From: Oxalobacteraceae bacterium CAVE-383
Lineage (GTDB): Bacteria; Pseudomonadota; Gammaproteobacteria; Burkholderiales; Burkholderiaceae_D
DNA length: 64,000 bases
Direction: 5' to 3'
Assembly (NCBI GenBank): GCA_004134995.1
Contig: REGP01000005.1
Location: 186,001 to 250,000, forward strand
Both the position numbers and the translations under genes were made by a program. Positions within the stretch are counted from its first letter, which is position 1, and the number at the start of each line of letters is the position of its first letter. This document shows, in pieces, positions 9,732-18,883 of the stretch. The notes beneath the pieces are model-generated. The model did no database searches. It was not told the origin of the DNA and saw nothing but the letters and a program-made list of their open reading frames with translations.

Positions 9732-9737
9732 TATAAT
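9732..9737 (+). promoter_or_regulatory. Candidate -10 hexamer upstream of macA
   Basis: An exact TATAAT lies 62 bases before the macA start in the gap after fliR. No convincing -35 hexamer is visible at 16-18 bases spacing, so this could be a weak or activator-dependent promoter or chance. It is the best visible candidate for independent expression of the efflux genes. Confidence 0.28.
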
Positions 9738-9798
9738 CATCGGCGCCGATTCGCATCGGACGACGATTGAATTCGAAGATTCTCAAAGACTGCGCGAT

Positions 9799-10971
9799 AT
9801 GCTTCTCCCAAAAAAGACACGCAAGTACGCACTGCCCATGGCGCTGGCGGCGCTGGCGGCGCTGGCGGCGCTGGCCGCAATCGGCATCAAGTCACGCTTT
9901 TTCCCATCCCTCCCCGCCCCGGCTTACCTGACCGCGCCCGCCGTCGTCGGCGATCTGCAGGACACCGTGCTGGCCAGCGGCGTGGTCAAGGCCTATAAAC
10001 TGGTCAGCGTCGGCGCCCAGGCTTCGGGCCAGATCAAGGCATTGCCGGTGGCGCTCGGCGATCGGGTCAAACAGGGCCAGAAGATTGCCGAAATCGACTC
10101 CATGACGCAGCAGAACGCACTGCGCGCCGCGCAAGCCGATCTGGCCAATTTCCGCGCGCAGCTGCGCGCGGCGCAAGCTGCCGCAAGGCGGGCCGAACTG
10201 GCTTTCGAACGCCGGCAAACCATGTTCCGGCAGGACGCCGGCTCGCGTGAGGATTACGAACTGGCTGAAGCCGACATGAACGGCGGCCGCGCCAACGTTG
10301 CCGCGCTGGCCGCGCAGATCGACAAAAGCACGATCGCGGTCGACACCGCGAAAGTCAATCTGAACTACACCAGGATCGTCGCGCCCATGGACGGCGTGGT
10401 GGTCGCCGTGGTGGCGCAGCAAGGCCAGACCGTCAACGCCAATCAGGCCGCGCCCACCATCATCAAGCTGGCGCGCATGGACACCGTGACCATCAAGACC
10501 CAGATCTCCGAAGCCGACGTCACCAGGGTCAAGGCCGGGCAGCATGTCTTCTTCACCATCCTGGGCGAGCCGGATCGCCGCTACAACACCACGCTGCGCG
10601 CGATCGAGCCGGCGCCGGACACCGTCCTGCAGGACGAAACCGCCGGCGGCGGCGCCGCTTCCGGCGCCGCCGCCAACGCCATCTACTACAACGGCCTGCT
10701 GGATATGCCCAACCGGGACGGCAAGCTGCGCATATCGATGACGGCGCAAGTCAACATCGTGCTCAACGAAGCCAAAAATGCCATCCTGATTCCCGCCACC
10801 GCGCTCGGCAGGCGCGGGCAGGACGGCCGCTACACCGTGCGCGTGCTCGGCAAGGACGGCACGGCCCAGCCGCGCAGGATTCGCGTCGGCATGAACATCC
10901 CTGCCGGCGCGCAAGTGCTGGAAGGCCTGGCCGCGGGCGAAAAAGTGGTGACCGGCGAAGCCGCGGGATGA
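9799..10971 (+). CDS. macA: MacA-like periplasmic adaptor (membrane fusion protein)
   Basis: 390 aa. This is a HlyD/MacA-type adaptor joining an inner membrane ABC exporter to an outer membrane channel. The N-terminus has one membrane anchor (about residues 13-29) with an Ala-Leu-Ala repeat. A lipoyl/barrel-sandwich half with [20 protein letters not shown] follows, then a helical hairpin (about 105-175) and the return half [19 protein letters not shown]. Beta-barrel and membrane-proximal domains end in [11 protein letters not shown]. The pairing with MacB by a 4-base ATGA overlap fixes the family as MacA-like. The substrate (macrolide, peptide, siderophore or other) cannot be read from sequence. 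Confidence 0.88.
   Translation: MLLPKKTRKYALPMALAALAALAALAAIGIKSRFFPSLPAPAYLTAPAVVGDLQDTVLASGVVKAYKLVSVGAQASGQIKALPVALGDRVKQGQKIAEIDSMTQQNALRAAQADLANFRAQLRAAQAAARRAELAFERRQTMFRQDAGSREDYELAEADMNGGRANVAALAAQIDKSTIAVDTAKVNLNYTRIVAPMDGVVVAVVAQQGQTVNANQAAPTIIKLARMDTVTIKTQISEADVTRVKAGQHVFFTILGEPDRRYNTTLRAIEPAPDTVLQDETAGGGAASGAAANAIYYNGLLDMPNRDGKLRISMTAQVNIVLNEAKNAILIPATALGRRGQDGRYTVRVLGKDGTAQPRRIRVGMNIPAGAQVLEGLAAGEKVVTGEAAG
9841..9876 (+). repeat. 9-base tandem repeat in the MacA membrane anchor
   Basis: GCGCTGGCG is repeated three times exactly, with a fourth copy differing in the last base. It encodes Ala-Leu-Ala units in the hydrophobic anchor. Unit length is a multiple of three, so copy changes would alter anchor length without a frameshift. 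Confidence 0.8.
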
Positions 10972-13073
10972 CAGATGCCGACCAGCATACCGGGCCGGAC
11001 GCCGATCCCGCACCGTGCCGGCCGCTGCTGGAATTGACCGGTCTCAGCCGCGCCTTCCCGGCCGGCGGCGAAAGCGTCACCGTGCTGCGCAACATCAACC
11101 TGCGTATCGAATCCGGCGAAATGGTGGCCATCGTCGGCGCATCGGGTTCAGGCAAATCGACGCTGATGAATATCCTGGGCTGCCTGGACCGGCCGAGCGG
11201 CGGCGCATACAGCGTCGACGGCCGCGCCACCGGCGCGCTGGAACCGGACGCGCTGGCGCAGCTGCGGCGCGAGCATTTCGGTTTCATTTTCCAGCGCTAC
11301 CATCTGCTGCCGGACCTTAGCGCACAAGGCAATGTCGAAATGCCGGCGATCTATGCCGGCAAGGAAAAAACCGAGCGCACTGCCCGCGCCGCCGCCCTGC
11401 TGACACGGCTCGGCCTGGCCGGCCGCATGCGCTACAAGCCGGGCCAATTGTCGGGCGGCCAGCAGCAGCGCGTCGGCATCGCGCGCGCATTGATGAACGG
11501 CGGCCGCGTCATCCTGGCCGACGAGCCGACCGGCGCGCTGGACCGCCACAGCGGCGCCGAAGTCATGAACATCCTGAAGGAACTGCACGCCGAAGGCCAC
11601 ACCATCATCATTGTCACGCACGATATGCGCGTGGCCGAGCATGCGCAGCGCATCATTGAAATCAGCGACGGGGAAATCGTTGCCGATCGACACATCGTTA
11701 ACACCTTCGATGCCGGGCTGGCACCCCGCATCAGCAGGCCAGCGCCGGTGAGGCAAGGGCATGCGCCTTCGACGAACGTTTGCAGCCGAAGGGAAGAAAG
11801 GGAGGCGCATGCCCTTCACGCGCCTGAGCCGGTCGGGCCACGGAGAAACCAAGGCCGCAATGGATGGCGTGCCGAACGGGACCGCTTCCTGGAAGCATTC
11901 CGCATGTCGCTGCTGGCGATGAACGCGCATCGCTTGCGCACTTTTCTGACCATGCTCGGCATCGTCATCGGCATCGCCTCGGTGGTATCGGTGGTGGCGC
12001 TGGGCGAAGGTTCGCGCCGGCAGATCCTCAAGCAGATCAGCGCGATGGGCACCAATACCATCGACATCTATTCCGGCGGCGGCTTCGGCGACCAGCGCGC
12101 CGGCCGCGTGCATACGCTGGCGCCGGCCGACGCCGATGCGCTGGCCGGACAGAACTTCGTCGACAGCGTCACGCCCGGCGTCTCCACCGCCGCGGCCGCG
12201 CGCTACCGCAACATCTCCGTCAACGCCACCGTCAACGGCGTCGGCGACCAGTATTTCCGCGTGCGCGGACTGACCCTGGCCGAGGGCGCGGCATTCGACC
12301 GCCATGGCGTGCGCGCGCTCAGCCAGGAAGCGGTGATCGATGCCAACACCCGCGACAAACTGTTCGGCGACGGCGATAATCCGGTCGGACAGGTGATTCT
12401 GCTGGGCGCGATGCCGGTGCGCGTGATCGGCGTCGCCGGAAAAAAGGAAAACGGCTTCGGCAGCAATGACGCACTCAACATCTGGGTGCCGTATACCACC
12501 GCCATGCACCGCATGCTGGGCCAGTCCTATCTGCGCAGCATCACGGTGCGGATCAGCGACAAGGTTTCCACCGCGGCGGCCGAACAGGGCATCGTCAAGC
12601 TGATGACGCTGCGCCACAAGATCGCCGATTTCTATGTATTCAATACCGACAGCATTCGGCGCACCATCGAGAAGACCACCGCCACGCTGACCCTGCTGGT
12701 CTCGATGATCGCGCTCATTTCGCTGCTTGTCGGCGGCATCGGCGTGATGAACATCATGCTGGTATCGGTAACCGAGCGCACGCGCGAAATCGGCGTGCGC
12801 ATGGCGGTCGGCGCACGCCAGGGCGACATCATGAAACAGTTTCTGATCGAAGCCGTGCTGGTCTGCCTGTCCGGCGGCATTCTCGGCGTCGGGCTGGCGC
12901 TGCTGACCGGCGCCGCCTTTGCGCAAACCGGCAGCAACTTCCAGATGATTTATTCAACGGCGTCGATCGTCATGGCGTTCGCCTGTTCGACGCTGATCGG
13001 CGTGATCTTCGGCTTCCTGCCGGCGCGCAACGCGGCCCGGCTCGATCCGGTCGAGGCCCTGGCGAGGGAATGA
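10968..13073 (+). CDS. macB: MacB-like ABC exporter (ATPase fused to permease)
   Basis: 701 aa, longer than the roughly 650 aa typical of MacB. The N-terminal ATPase has Walker [10 protein letters not shown], signature [15 protein letters not shown], and Walker [13 protein letters not shown]. The C-terminal half has a first transmembrane helix ([20 protein letters not shown]), a large periplasmic domain ([13 protein letters not shown] onward) and three final helices with [20 protein letters not shown] and the end [16 protein letters not shown]. MacB uses ATP to drive export from the periplasm through MacA and a TolC-like duct. The extra length sits in the linker between ATPase and membrane domain, at about residues 245-300, where a palindromic DNA element lies. 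Confidence 0.9.
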   Translation: MTDADQHTGPDADPAPCRPLLELTGLSRAFPAGGESVTVLRNINLRIESGEMVAIVGASGSGKSTLMNILGCLDRPSGGAYSVDGRATGALEPDALAQLRREHFGFIFQRYHLLPDLSAQGNVEMPAIYAGKEKTERTARAAALLTRLGLAGRMRYKPGQLSGGQQQRVGIARALMNGGRVILADEPTGALDRHSGAEVMNILKELHAEGHTIIIVTHDMRVAEHAQRIIEISDGEIVADRHIVNTFDAGLAPRISRPAPVRQGHAPSTNVCSRREEREAHALHAPEPVGPRRNQGRNGWRAERDRFLEAFRMSLLAMNAHRLRTFLTMLGIVIGIASVVSVVALGEGSRRQILKQISAMGTNTIDIYSGGGFGDQRAGRVHTLAPADADALAGQNFVDSVTPGVSTAAAARYRNISVNATVNGVGDQYFRVRGLTLAEGAAFDRHGVRALSQEAVIDANTRDKLFGDGDNPVGQVILLGAMPVRVIGVAGKKENGFGSNDALNIWVPYTTAMHRMLGQSYLRSITVRISDKVSTAAAEQGIVKLMTLRHKIADFYVFNTDSIRRTIEKTTATLTLLVSMIALISLLVGGIGVMNIMLVSVTERTREIGVRMAVGARQGDIMKQFLIEAVLVCLSGGILGVGLALLTGAAFAQTGSNFQMIYSTASIVMAFACSTLIGVIFGFLPARNAARLDPVEALARE
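11755..11816. repeat. Perfect 14-bp inverted repeat inside the macB linker
   Basis: AAGGGCATGCGCCT at 11755-11768 is repeated as its exact reverse complement at 11803-11816, with 34 bases between. Imperfect pairing continues outward (CCGGTGAGGC against GCCTGAGCCGG). It lies in the MacB interdomain linker and is translated in-frame as Arg/His/Pro-rich sequence unlike the rest of the protein. The form is like a REP/MITE palindrome, but no second copy is seen in this window. Confidence 0.75.
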
Positions 13074-14554
13074 TGAACGCAACCCTACGATGCCGGCGTC
13101 CGCCTGCGCTTGCCGTCCTCGGCATGCTGTGCGCCCTCGCCTTGGGCGCCTGCACGCCGCTGCATGCGCCCTACCGTTCTCCTGCGGCCGACGCCGCCAT
13201 CCCGGCACGCTTCGCCGCCGCCGATGCGCATCCGAAGCCGAATGCGAATGCAAATGCAAATGCAAATGCAAGCCCTGCGGCAGCGCCTTCCTCCGCCGAA
13301 CGCGGAGGCCCCTGGTGGCGCGCCTTCGGCGATCCGCAACTGGATCGCCTGATCGATGCCGCGCTGCGCAGCAATAACGATCTCGCCGCGGCCGCCATCC
13401 GGGTCCGCCGCGCGCAATTGAGCGCGGGCATTGCCGCCGGCAATCTGCTGCCGCGGCTCGGCGCCGGCGCCAATCTCGGCGTCGACCGCAATCTGCGCGG
13501 CGCGCGCGACAGCAGCCGCAGCAATTCGGCAAATGCATCGGTCAGCTACGAACTGGATCTGTGGGGACGGCTCGGCAGCCTCGACGACGCCGCCCGCTGG
13601 GAAGCGCTGGCGACGGCACAGGACCGCGAGAGCGCCGCGCTGACGCTTGTCGGCGCCGCCGCCGGCCTGTATTGGCAAGGCGCTTATCTGAATCAGGTCA
13701 TCGCGATCGGCGAGCAAAGCATTGCGTACGCAGAGCGCACCCTGGCGCTGGTCCAGGTGCAATACCGGGCCGGCGCGGTATCGCAGCTGGAATTGATGGA
13801 AGCGCGGCAAAACGTGGCCGGCCAGCGCGCCGCGCAAACGCAACTGCGCCAGCAGCAGGTAGAGAACGGCAATGCGCTGGCGATCCTGTTCGATCGCGCG
13901 CCCGAGCTGCCCGGCCGGGAGAATTTACCCCCGCGCCTGCCCGATTATCCATTGCCCGCGGTGGCGGCCGATATGCCGGCGGCGGTGCTGGCGCGCCGGC
14001 CCGATCTGCGCGCGGCGGAACAGCGTCTGCGCGGCGCGCTGGCCAACGCCGACGCCACCCGCGCCGGCTACTATCCGCAATTCACCCTGACCGGCGCGAT
14101 CGGCGGCAGCAGCAACGCCCTGCGCAATGTATTGCAGAATCCGGTCGCCAGCCTGGGATTGGGCCTGGTCCTGCCTTTCCTGAACCTGAATCAGGCCCGC
14201 CTCGACATCGCCGCTTCGCAGGCCGATGCCGAATTCGCCGCAGTCAATTTCCGGCAATCGCTGTACAGCGCCTTGAGCGACGTCGAAAACGCCTTGTCGG
14301 CGCATGCGCAATACCGCAAACAGGGAATTTTGCTGACGCAAAGGCTGGACGCGGCGCGCCAGGCCGAGCGCCTGTACGAGATCCGCTATCGCAGCGGGGC
14401 GGTGGCGCTGAGTGTATTCCTGGATGCGCAGGAAAGGCGGCGCAACGCCGAAATCGCCGTCGCCGGCAACCGCCTCAACGCATTGAATAATCGGATGACG
14501 CTATATCTGGCGCTGGGCGGGGCCGGGATTAATGCAGGAAGTTCAGCAGGCTGA
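13070..14554 (+). CDS. Outer membrane efflux lipoprotein, NodT/TolC family
   Basis: 494 aa from the ATG at 13070, which overlaps the macB stop by 4 bases; a second ATG at 13073 is equally possible. The signal peptide ends in the lipobox LALGAC (lipidated Cys28), as in NodT/OprM-type factors. Two outer membrane efflux repeats follow, with [20 protein letters not shown] near the start and, in the second repeat, [19 protein letters not shown] and [20 protein letters not shown]. It should form the trimeric outer membrane duct for the MacA/MacB pair. An Asn-Ala repeat follows the lipid anchor. The 3' end overlaps convergent flgL by 26 bases. Confidence 0.88.
   Translation: MMNATLRCRRPPALAVLGMLCALALGACTPLHAPYRSPAADAAIPARFAAADAHPKPNANANANANASPAAAPSSAERGGPWWRAFGDPQLDRLIDAALRSNNDLAAAAIRVRRAQLSAGIAAGNLLPRLGAGANLGVDRNLRGARDSSRSNSANASVSYELDLWGRLGSLDDAARWEALATAQDRESAALTLVGAAAGLYWQGAYLNQVIAIGEQSIAYAERTLALVQVQYRAGAVSQLELMEARQNVAGQRAAQTQLRQQQVENGNALAILFDRAPELPGRENLPPRLPDYPLPAVAADMPAAVLARRPDLRAAEQRLRGALANADATRAGYYPQFTLTGAIGGSSNALRNVLQNPVASLGLGLVLPFLNLNQARLDIAASQADAEFAAVNFRQSLYSALSDVENALSAHAQYRKQGILLTQRLDAARQAERLYEIRYRSGAVALSVFLDAQERRRNAEIAVAGNRLNALNNRMTLYLALGGAGINAGSSAG
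13241..13270 (+). repeat. Hexanucleotide repeat AATGCA (5 units)
   Basis: One AATGCG unit is followed by four exact AATGCA units, encoding (Asn-Ala)5 just after the lipidated N-terminus of the outer membrane channel protein. In-frame units mean linker-length variation rather than on/off switching. Confidence 0.85.
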
Positions 14555-15686
14555 GGCCGGAAACCGTGGAGAACGATTTCTGCGCCACCTGCAGAAAAGT
14601 CTGCTGCTGCGCCAGTTCGCTCAAGGTCTTGGTGATATCGTCGGCGCCGCTGCCCAGCAGCGTGTTGAGCGTCTGCTGGTATTGCACGTCCTTGGCGCTG
14701 CCGGTATTGTCGAGCGCCGTCAGTTCGGCCATGTTGGAGCCGACCTGCGCGCGCACCGTGGTTACGTTATTGATTTCGAGGTCGACTTGCTTGCCGACCT
14801 TGGCCAGCGCCTGATTCAATGCGCCTGTGCTGCCGGGCGTGAAATCGGTACGGGTGTAATCGGTATCGTGCGCCTGCTGCTTGACGGTGGCGTCGTTTGT
14901 CGCCGCCTGCAGCTGCGCCGGCGTCGCGGCCGCGGTGGCGGCATCGATCTGCGCCTGGGTCGGCGGGGCTGCCGGAGGGCCCGGCATGCCGGTAATCGCC
15001 AGGCCGAAGGCCGCGTCGAATACAACCTTCGAATTCGCGGCCTCGGTTGCATTGGCGGCAGGCGAGATCGGCGTCTGCAAGGCAGTGATCAGATCGTTGA
15101 CGGTCTTGAAGACATCGGCGCCCTTGCCTTGGAAAATCGCCTGGCCGGACGAGCTGACCGCCATGTTGCGGTTGGTGTCGACCTGAAGCGTCTGCACGCC
15201 TTGGTCGCCGTTGTAGGATACGCCGGCCGAGCCGCCGTCGACGAACGGCTGGGTCGAGCTCTTGTAGCCGGCGAACAGATAATTGCCCAGGCCATCGGTG
15301 GTATTGGCGTAACCCAGCAATTGCTGGAAGGTGCCTTGCAGCGCCGTGGCGATACTGGCGCGGTCGGCGTCGCCGAATGTACCGTTGCCGGCCGAAATTG
15401 CCTGCGATTTGACATCGGTAATGGCGGTGATGATGTTGCCCAGCGTGCCTTCGGTCTGCGTCAGCACGGTGCTGGCGTTGTCGCGATTGGTTTGCAACTG
15501 TGTATTGACCGCCTGCGACTGCGACACGTTGAGCGCGTTGGCCGAGGCGACCGGATCGTCGGACGGCTTCAGAACGCGCTGGCCGGCTGTAGCTTGCTGG
15601 TTCAGCTTGACCACCGACGCCTGCAAATCCAGCATCGATGTCGTGCTCATGTTGTAGAACATGGTGCTACTGATTCGTGTGCTCAT
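14529..15686 (-). CDS. flgL: FlgL, hook-filament junction protein 3
   Basis: 385 aa, somewhat longer than the roughly 300-320 aa of enteric FlgL. FlgL is the second junction protein between hook and flagellin filament. The flagellin-like N-terminus MSTRISSTMFYNMSTTSML and the block GQRVLKPSDDPVASANALNV are diagnostic. The C-terminus has helical flagellin-type sequence ending [11 protein letters not shown]. An Ala/Gln/Thr-rich insertion in the middle (around PAAPPTQAQIDAATAAATPA) accounts for the extra length and should lie in the surface-exposed domain. It starts 2 bases after flgK and its 3' end overlaps the convergent efflux gene by 26 bases. Confidence 0.95.
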   Translation of the reverse strand: MSTRISSTMFYNMSTTSMLDLQASVVKLNQQATAGQRVLKPSDDPVASANALNVSQSQAVNTQLQTNRDNASTVLTQTEGTLGNIITAITDVKSQAISAGNGTFGDADRASIATALQGTFQQLLGYANTTDGLGNYLFAGYKSSTQPFVDGGSAGVSYNGDQGVQTLQVDTNRNMAVSSSGQAIFQGKGADVFKTVNDLITALQTPISPAANATEAANSKVVFDAAFGLAITGMPGPPAAPPTQAQIDAATAAATPAQLQAATNDATVKQQAHDTDYTRTDFTPGSTGALNQALAKVGKQVDLEINNVTTVRAQVGSNMAELTALDNTGSAKDVQYQQTLNTLLGSGADDITKTLSELAQQQTFLQVAQKSFSTVSGLSLLNFLH

Positions 15687-15688
15687 GA

Positions 15689-17656
15689 TTAGGTCAATGT
15701 AAAGAGAATGTTGAACATGTCGCTGGCCGCCTGGATGATTTTGGCGCCGGCCTGATATGCCGTCTGGAATTTGATCATGTTGGCCAGCTCTTCATCGGTA
15801 TTCACGCCGGACTCCGATTGCTGCTGATTGGTTACCGAATCCACGCGCGACTGTTCGGCCGCGCCGAGCGTCTGGACTTCATTGGTTTTATTGCCGACCA
15901 GGCTGACCAGCGACGAATAGGCGCCTTGCAGGCTGGTGCCGCCGATCACGTTCGTGGTCTGCAGCGCCGCCATCAACTGGATGTTGCGGCTGTCCTTGGT
16001 GGCGCCGGTATTGGCCGCGACCGTGAAGGAATCGCCGCCGGCGGGCGCGCCGCCCAGGACGAAGCTCATGCCCTGATAGGTCACGGTAGCGCCGGGCGTA
16101 TAGTTGATCGGCGAGCCGGTAACCGCCACGCCATTGATCGTCACGCCGGTGGTAATCGTATTCGGCGTCGGCGTGGCGCCGTCGGTCAGCACGAAGGAGG
16201 TCGGCAATGCCGGCGGCGTCGCCGCGCTGAAGGTGGCCGTCAACGGCAGCGTGACCGTCGAGCTCAGGAAGTTCTTGTCGACCGAACCGGCGCTGATGGT
16301 GCCGCTGCCGGTATTGGCGGTATTGAGCGCGGTCGCGATCGGCGCCGCCGTGGCGATGCCCTGGGGATCGGTCAGCGAAACCGTCAGCGACGATGCGGCG
16401 TCGACGGTCGGCTTGATGGTAAACACGTCGCCGGCGGCCATGGTCGGCTGCGGATAGGTAACGCCGTCGATTTCCGGCGGCGGCGCGGTCGGATAGCCGG
16501 CGGCCGGAATGACCGTCTGCGCGCCGTCGCTCAAGCGCGTCAACGTGTAATTCGTCCCGTCGAACTTCATCTGGTAATCGCTGGTGGTCAGCTTGCTGGG
16601 ATCGGTCACGCTGGCGGTCAGGGCCGCGGTGGCCGAATTGCCGGCGCGGCCGATGACTTTCGGCGGCGAGACGCTGAAAATATTGCCGCCCGCCACGCCG
16701 TTGGCATCCAGGCCCAGCTTGTTCTGATCGTTTATTGCGCCGGCCAGCACGGTGGCGATCTGGCCCAGCGTGTTTTGCACGACATCCAGCGTCTCGGTGC
16801 GGTATTGCAACAGGCCGCCCAGGGCGCCGCCGGTGAAGGCCGTATCCGGCAGGCTGATCGTAATGTTATTGGCCTGCACGCCGAGGCCAAGGCGGGACGG
16901 ATCGTCTCGCGACGGCACCGTCACCACTTTCGATACCTGGTCGCCCAGGACCAGCGGCTGGCCGTTGCCGATCATCACGTCGACGCCGCCGTTGTCTTGC
17001 GGCAGGGTCGTGACTTTCACGATCTTGTTGAGCGAGGCGACCAGTTGATCGCGCTGGTCCAGCAGATCGTTCGGGGTGTCGCCGGAGGCGCCGACGGCCG
17101 CGGTAATCGAAGCGTTGACGCTGGCGATCTGCGCGGCGAACGAATTGATCGCGTCGACGTTGCTGGTGATCTGCGCGTTGACCGAGTCGCGGCTCTGGTT
17201 GAGCGTGGACGCCAGGCTTTGGAAGCGCGCCGCCAGCACTTGCGAACCGGACAACACGGCCTGGCGCGAAGCGGCCGCGTCCGGATTGGCGGTCAAATCC
17301 TGCAGGCTTTTGAAGAAACTTGCCAGTGCGGGCGACAGGCCGGCCGAAGGGTCCGCCACCACGTCGTCGATCTGGCCGATCTGGTCCGCATAGGCGCTGA
17401 AAGCGCTGGCCGAAGTCTGGGCGGTCAGGATCTGCTTGGTCAGGAAACCGTCGTAGACGCGCGTGACGTCATTGACCTTGGTGCCCTGGCCGATAAAGCC
17501 GTTACCCTGGTCCTGCGCGCCGGCGCTGGCCTGCTGCACCACTTGGCGGCTAAAGCCGGGCGTACCCGCATTGGAAATATTGTGGCTGGTGGTGGCAAGC
17601 TGCTGCTGCGCGGCAAACAGCGCGCTTTCGCCGATGCTCATGATATTTGAAGCCAT
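15689..17656 (-). CDS. flgK: FlgK, hook-filament junction protein 1
   Basis: 655 aa, longer than the roughly 550 aa of enteric FlgK. FlgK caps the hook and starts the junction zone. The N-terminal rod/hook motif is MSIGESALFAAQQQLATTSH followed by NISNAGTPGFSRQVV. The C-terminus has SGVNTDEELANMIKFQTAYQ and ends in the usual coiled segment (AASDMFNILFTLT). The central variable region is rich in Thr, Val and Pro and carries the added length, which should be exposed on the outside. A sigma-28-type promoter lies about 30 bases upstream, separating flgKL from the flgB-J operon. Confidence 0.95.
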   Translation of the reverse strand: MASNIMSIGESALFAAQQQLATTSHNISNAGTPGFSRQVVQQASAGAQDQGNGFIGQGTKVNDVTRVYDGFLTKQILTAQTSASAFSAYADQIGQIDDVVADPSAGLSPALASFFKSLQDLTANPDAAASRQAVLSGSQVLAARFQSLASTLNQSRDSVNAQITSNVDAINSFAAQIASVNASITAAVGASGDTPNDLLDQRDQLVASLNKIVKVTTLPQDNGGVDVMIGNGQPLVLGDQVSKVVTVPSRDDPSRLGLGVQANNITISLPDTAFTGGALGGLLQYRTETLDVVQNTLGQIATVLAGAINDQNKLGLDANGVAGGNIFSVSPPKVIGRAGNSATAALTASVTDPSKLTTSDYQMKFDGTNYTLTRLSDGAQTVIPAAGYPTAPPPEIDGVTYPQPTMAAGDVFTIKPTVDAASSLTVSLTDPQGIATAAPIATALNTANTGSGTISAGSVDKNFLSSTVTLPLTATFSAATPPALPTSFVLTDGATPTPNTITTGVTINGVAVTGSPINYTPGATVTYQGMSFVLGGAPAGGDSFTVAANTGATKDSRNIQLMAALQTTNVIGGTSLQGAYSSLVSLVGNKTNEVQTLGAAEQSRVDSVTNQQQSESGVNTDEELANMIKFQTAYQAGAKIIQAASDMFNILFTLT

Positions 17657-17684
17657 ATATTCTTTCTATATCGGAATACCTATG

Positions 17685-17711
17685 TCAACGGCAGCGGCGC
17701 TTGAAACTTTA
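17685..17711 (-). promoter_or_regulatory. Sigma-28 (FliA) promoter for flgKL
   Basis: Reading the minus strand, TAAAGTTT (17711-17704), 11 bases, then GCCGTTGA (17692-17685). The consensus known from enterics is TAAAGTTT-N11-GCCGATAA, so the -35 is perfect and the -10 matches 6 of 8. The -10 ends 28 bases before the flgK start codon, allowing a short leader. FliA is encoded in this window at 27366-28106. Confidence 0.8.
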
Positions 17712-17830
17712 GGGCCCGGCGGCAGGAATTCGGTAAAAAAATCTGACCAAATCCGACCATCGGCCGGCCCTGCCTTCACCCCGTTTCGCCGCAGTCCTAC
17801 CGGACGGCAAAGACGAACGGCGGTCCGTTT

Positions 17831-18868
17831 CTACGATTGTTTGATGATGCGCGTGAGTTTTTCCGCATAGCGCGGGTCGGTGGCGTAGCCGGCGCGCTGC
17901 AGGCCCTGGGCGAAACCGCTCATGTCCTGCGCGCTGGCCAATACCTTTTCATAGCGCGGATTGTTGCGCAGCAGGCTGGCGTAATCGCGGAACGAGTCGG
18001 CCGGTGTATCGTAGGCGCGGAATTTTTCGACCTTGCGGGTCGCCACGCCGTGCACGTATTCGGTAGTGGTCGCTTCGACAACTTTACCCTTCCAGCCTGC
18101 GGTCGCCTTGATGCCGAACAGATTGTTGCTGGAACTGCCGTCGGCATTGCGAATGACATGCTTGCCCCAACCGCTTTCCAGCGCCGCCTGCGCCATCATG
18201 AACTTGGCCGGAATGCCGGTGGTCTTGCTGGCTTCCTCGGCCGCCGGCGTCATATCGCTCTGGAATGCTTCTACGTGCGCCGGGCGCGCGCCGCGGCGGC
18301 CGCCCGGTCCGCGGCCGTTCTGGTCGGTGGCGGCGGCGTTGTCCATCAGCGCTTTATTGATCGGCAGCATGGCCTGCGAATCGTCACTGCCGGCGGCGTT
18401 CCTGCGCGAGGCCAGGCTGTTGATCCCGAACGGCAGCGACCTGGCGGTTTCGGCGGCTTTGGCGATTGCCATCGCAGGGTCGCTTGCCACGCTTGCCTGA
18501 TTTTCGTCCTGGGTCGGGTCGGCCGCCGGGCTGGCGATGCCTTTCGACAATTGCCGCGTCAGCACATCGGCCAGGCCGACGCCGCGCTGGGCCAGCGACT
18601 GGCTCATCTGCTGGTCCAGCATTGAGGTAAACATCTTGCTTTGTTCGGAATCGAACGGGCCTTCATGCGGGGTTGCGTCGCGCATGCTTTTCATCACCAT
18701 GTTCAGGAACAGGGCTTCGAATTGCTTGGCCGCGCCGCGGATGGCTTCCGGCGAATTCGGGTCCTTGCGCGCGGCCTGCTTCAGGTCGTTGACGCTGGAC
18801 GCATCGGTGGCCAGGCCCGTCGCGACGTTGCTGATGTTATTGACGTTATTGCCGGATGAGATCGCCAT
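17831..18868 (-). CDS. flgJ: FlgJ, rod assembly protein with peptidoglycan hydrolase domain
   Basis: 345 aa. FlgJ opens the peptidoglycan so the rod can pass and caps the growing rod. The N-terminal rod-binding domain is seen in AAKQFEALFLNMVMKSMRDA and in the motif FTSMLDQQMSQSLAQRGVGL. The C-terminal glucosaminidase-type domain (about residues 200-345) has GIPAKFMMAQAALESGWGKH, with the probable catalytic Glu in ALESGWG, then NNLFGIKA and FRAYDTPADSFRDYASLL. So this is the two-domain beta/gammaproteobacterial form, not the short FlgJ. It starts 15 bases after flgI. Confidence 0.95.
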   Translation of the reverse strand: MAISSGNNVNNISNVATGLATDASSVNDLKQAARKDPNSPEAIRGAAKQFEALFLNMVMKSMRDATPHEGPFDSEQSKMFTSMLDQQMSQSLAQRGVGLADVLTRQLSKGIASPAADPTQDENQASVASDPAMAIAKAAETARSLPFGINSLASRRNAAGSDDSQAMLPINKALMDNAAATDQNGRGPGGRRGARPAHVEAFQSDMTPAAEEASKTTGIPAKFMMAQAALESGWGKHVIRNADGSSSNNLFGIKATAGWKGKVVEATTTEYVHGVATRKVEKFRAYDTPADSFRDYASLLRNNPRYEKVLASAQDMSGFAQGLQRAGYATDPRYAEKLTRIIKQS

Positions 18869-18883
18869 GCTGATGAGGTCCGG

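Noticed and set aside
3290..9742. Identical 12-base string ATATAATCATCG before fliJ and macA as a shared operator
   Set aside because: Twelve-base matches are expected by chance in 64 kb, and neither copy has a symmetric structure or a matching -35.
11700..11880. MacB as two genes (separate ATPase and permease) broken at the linker
   Set aside because: The frame stays open through the palindrome and both halves are in register, so a single fused MacB is the simpler reading.
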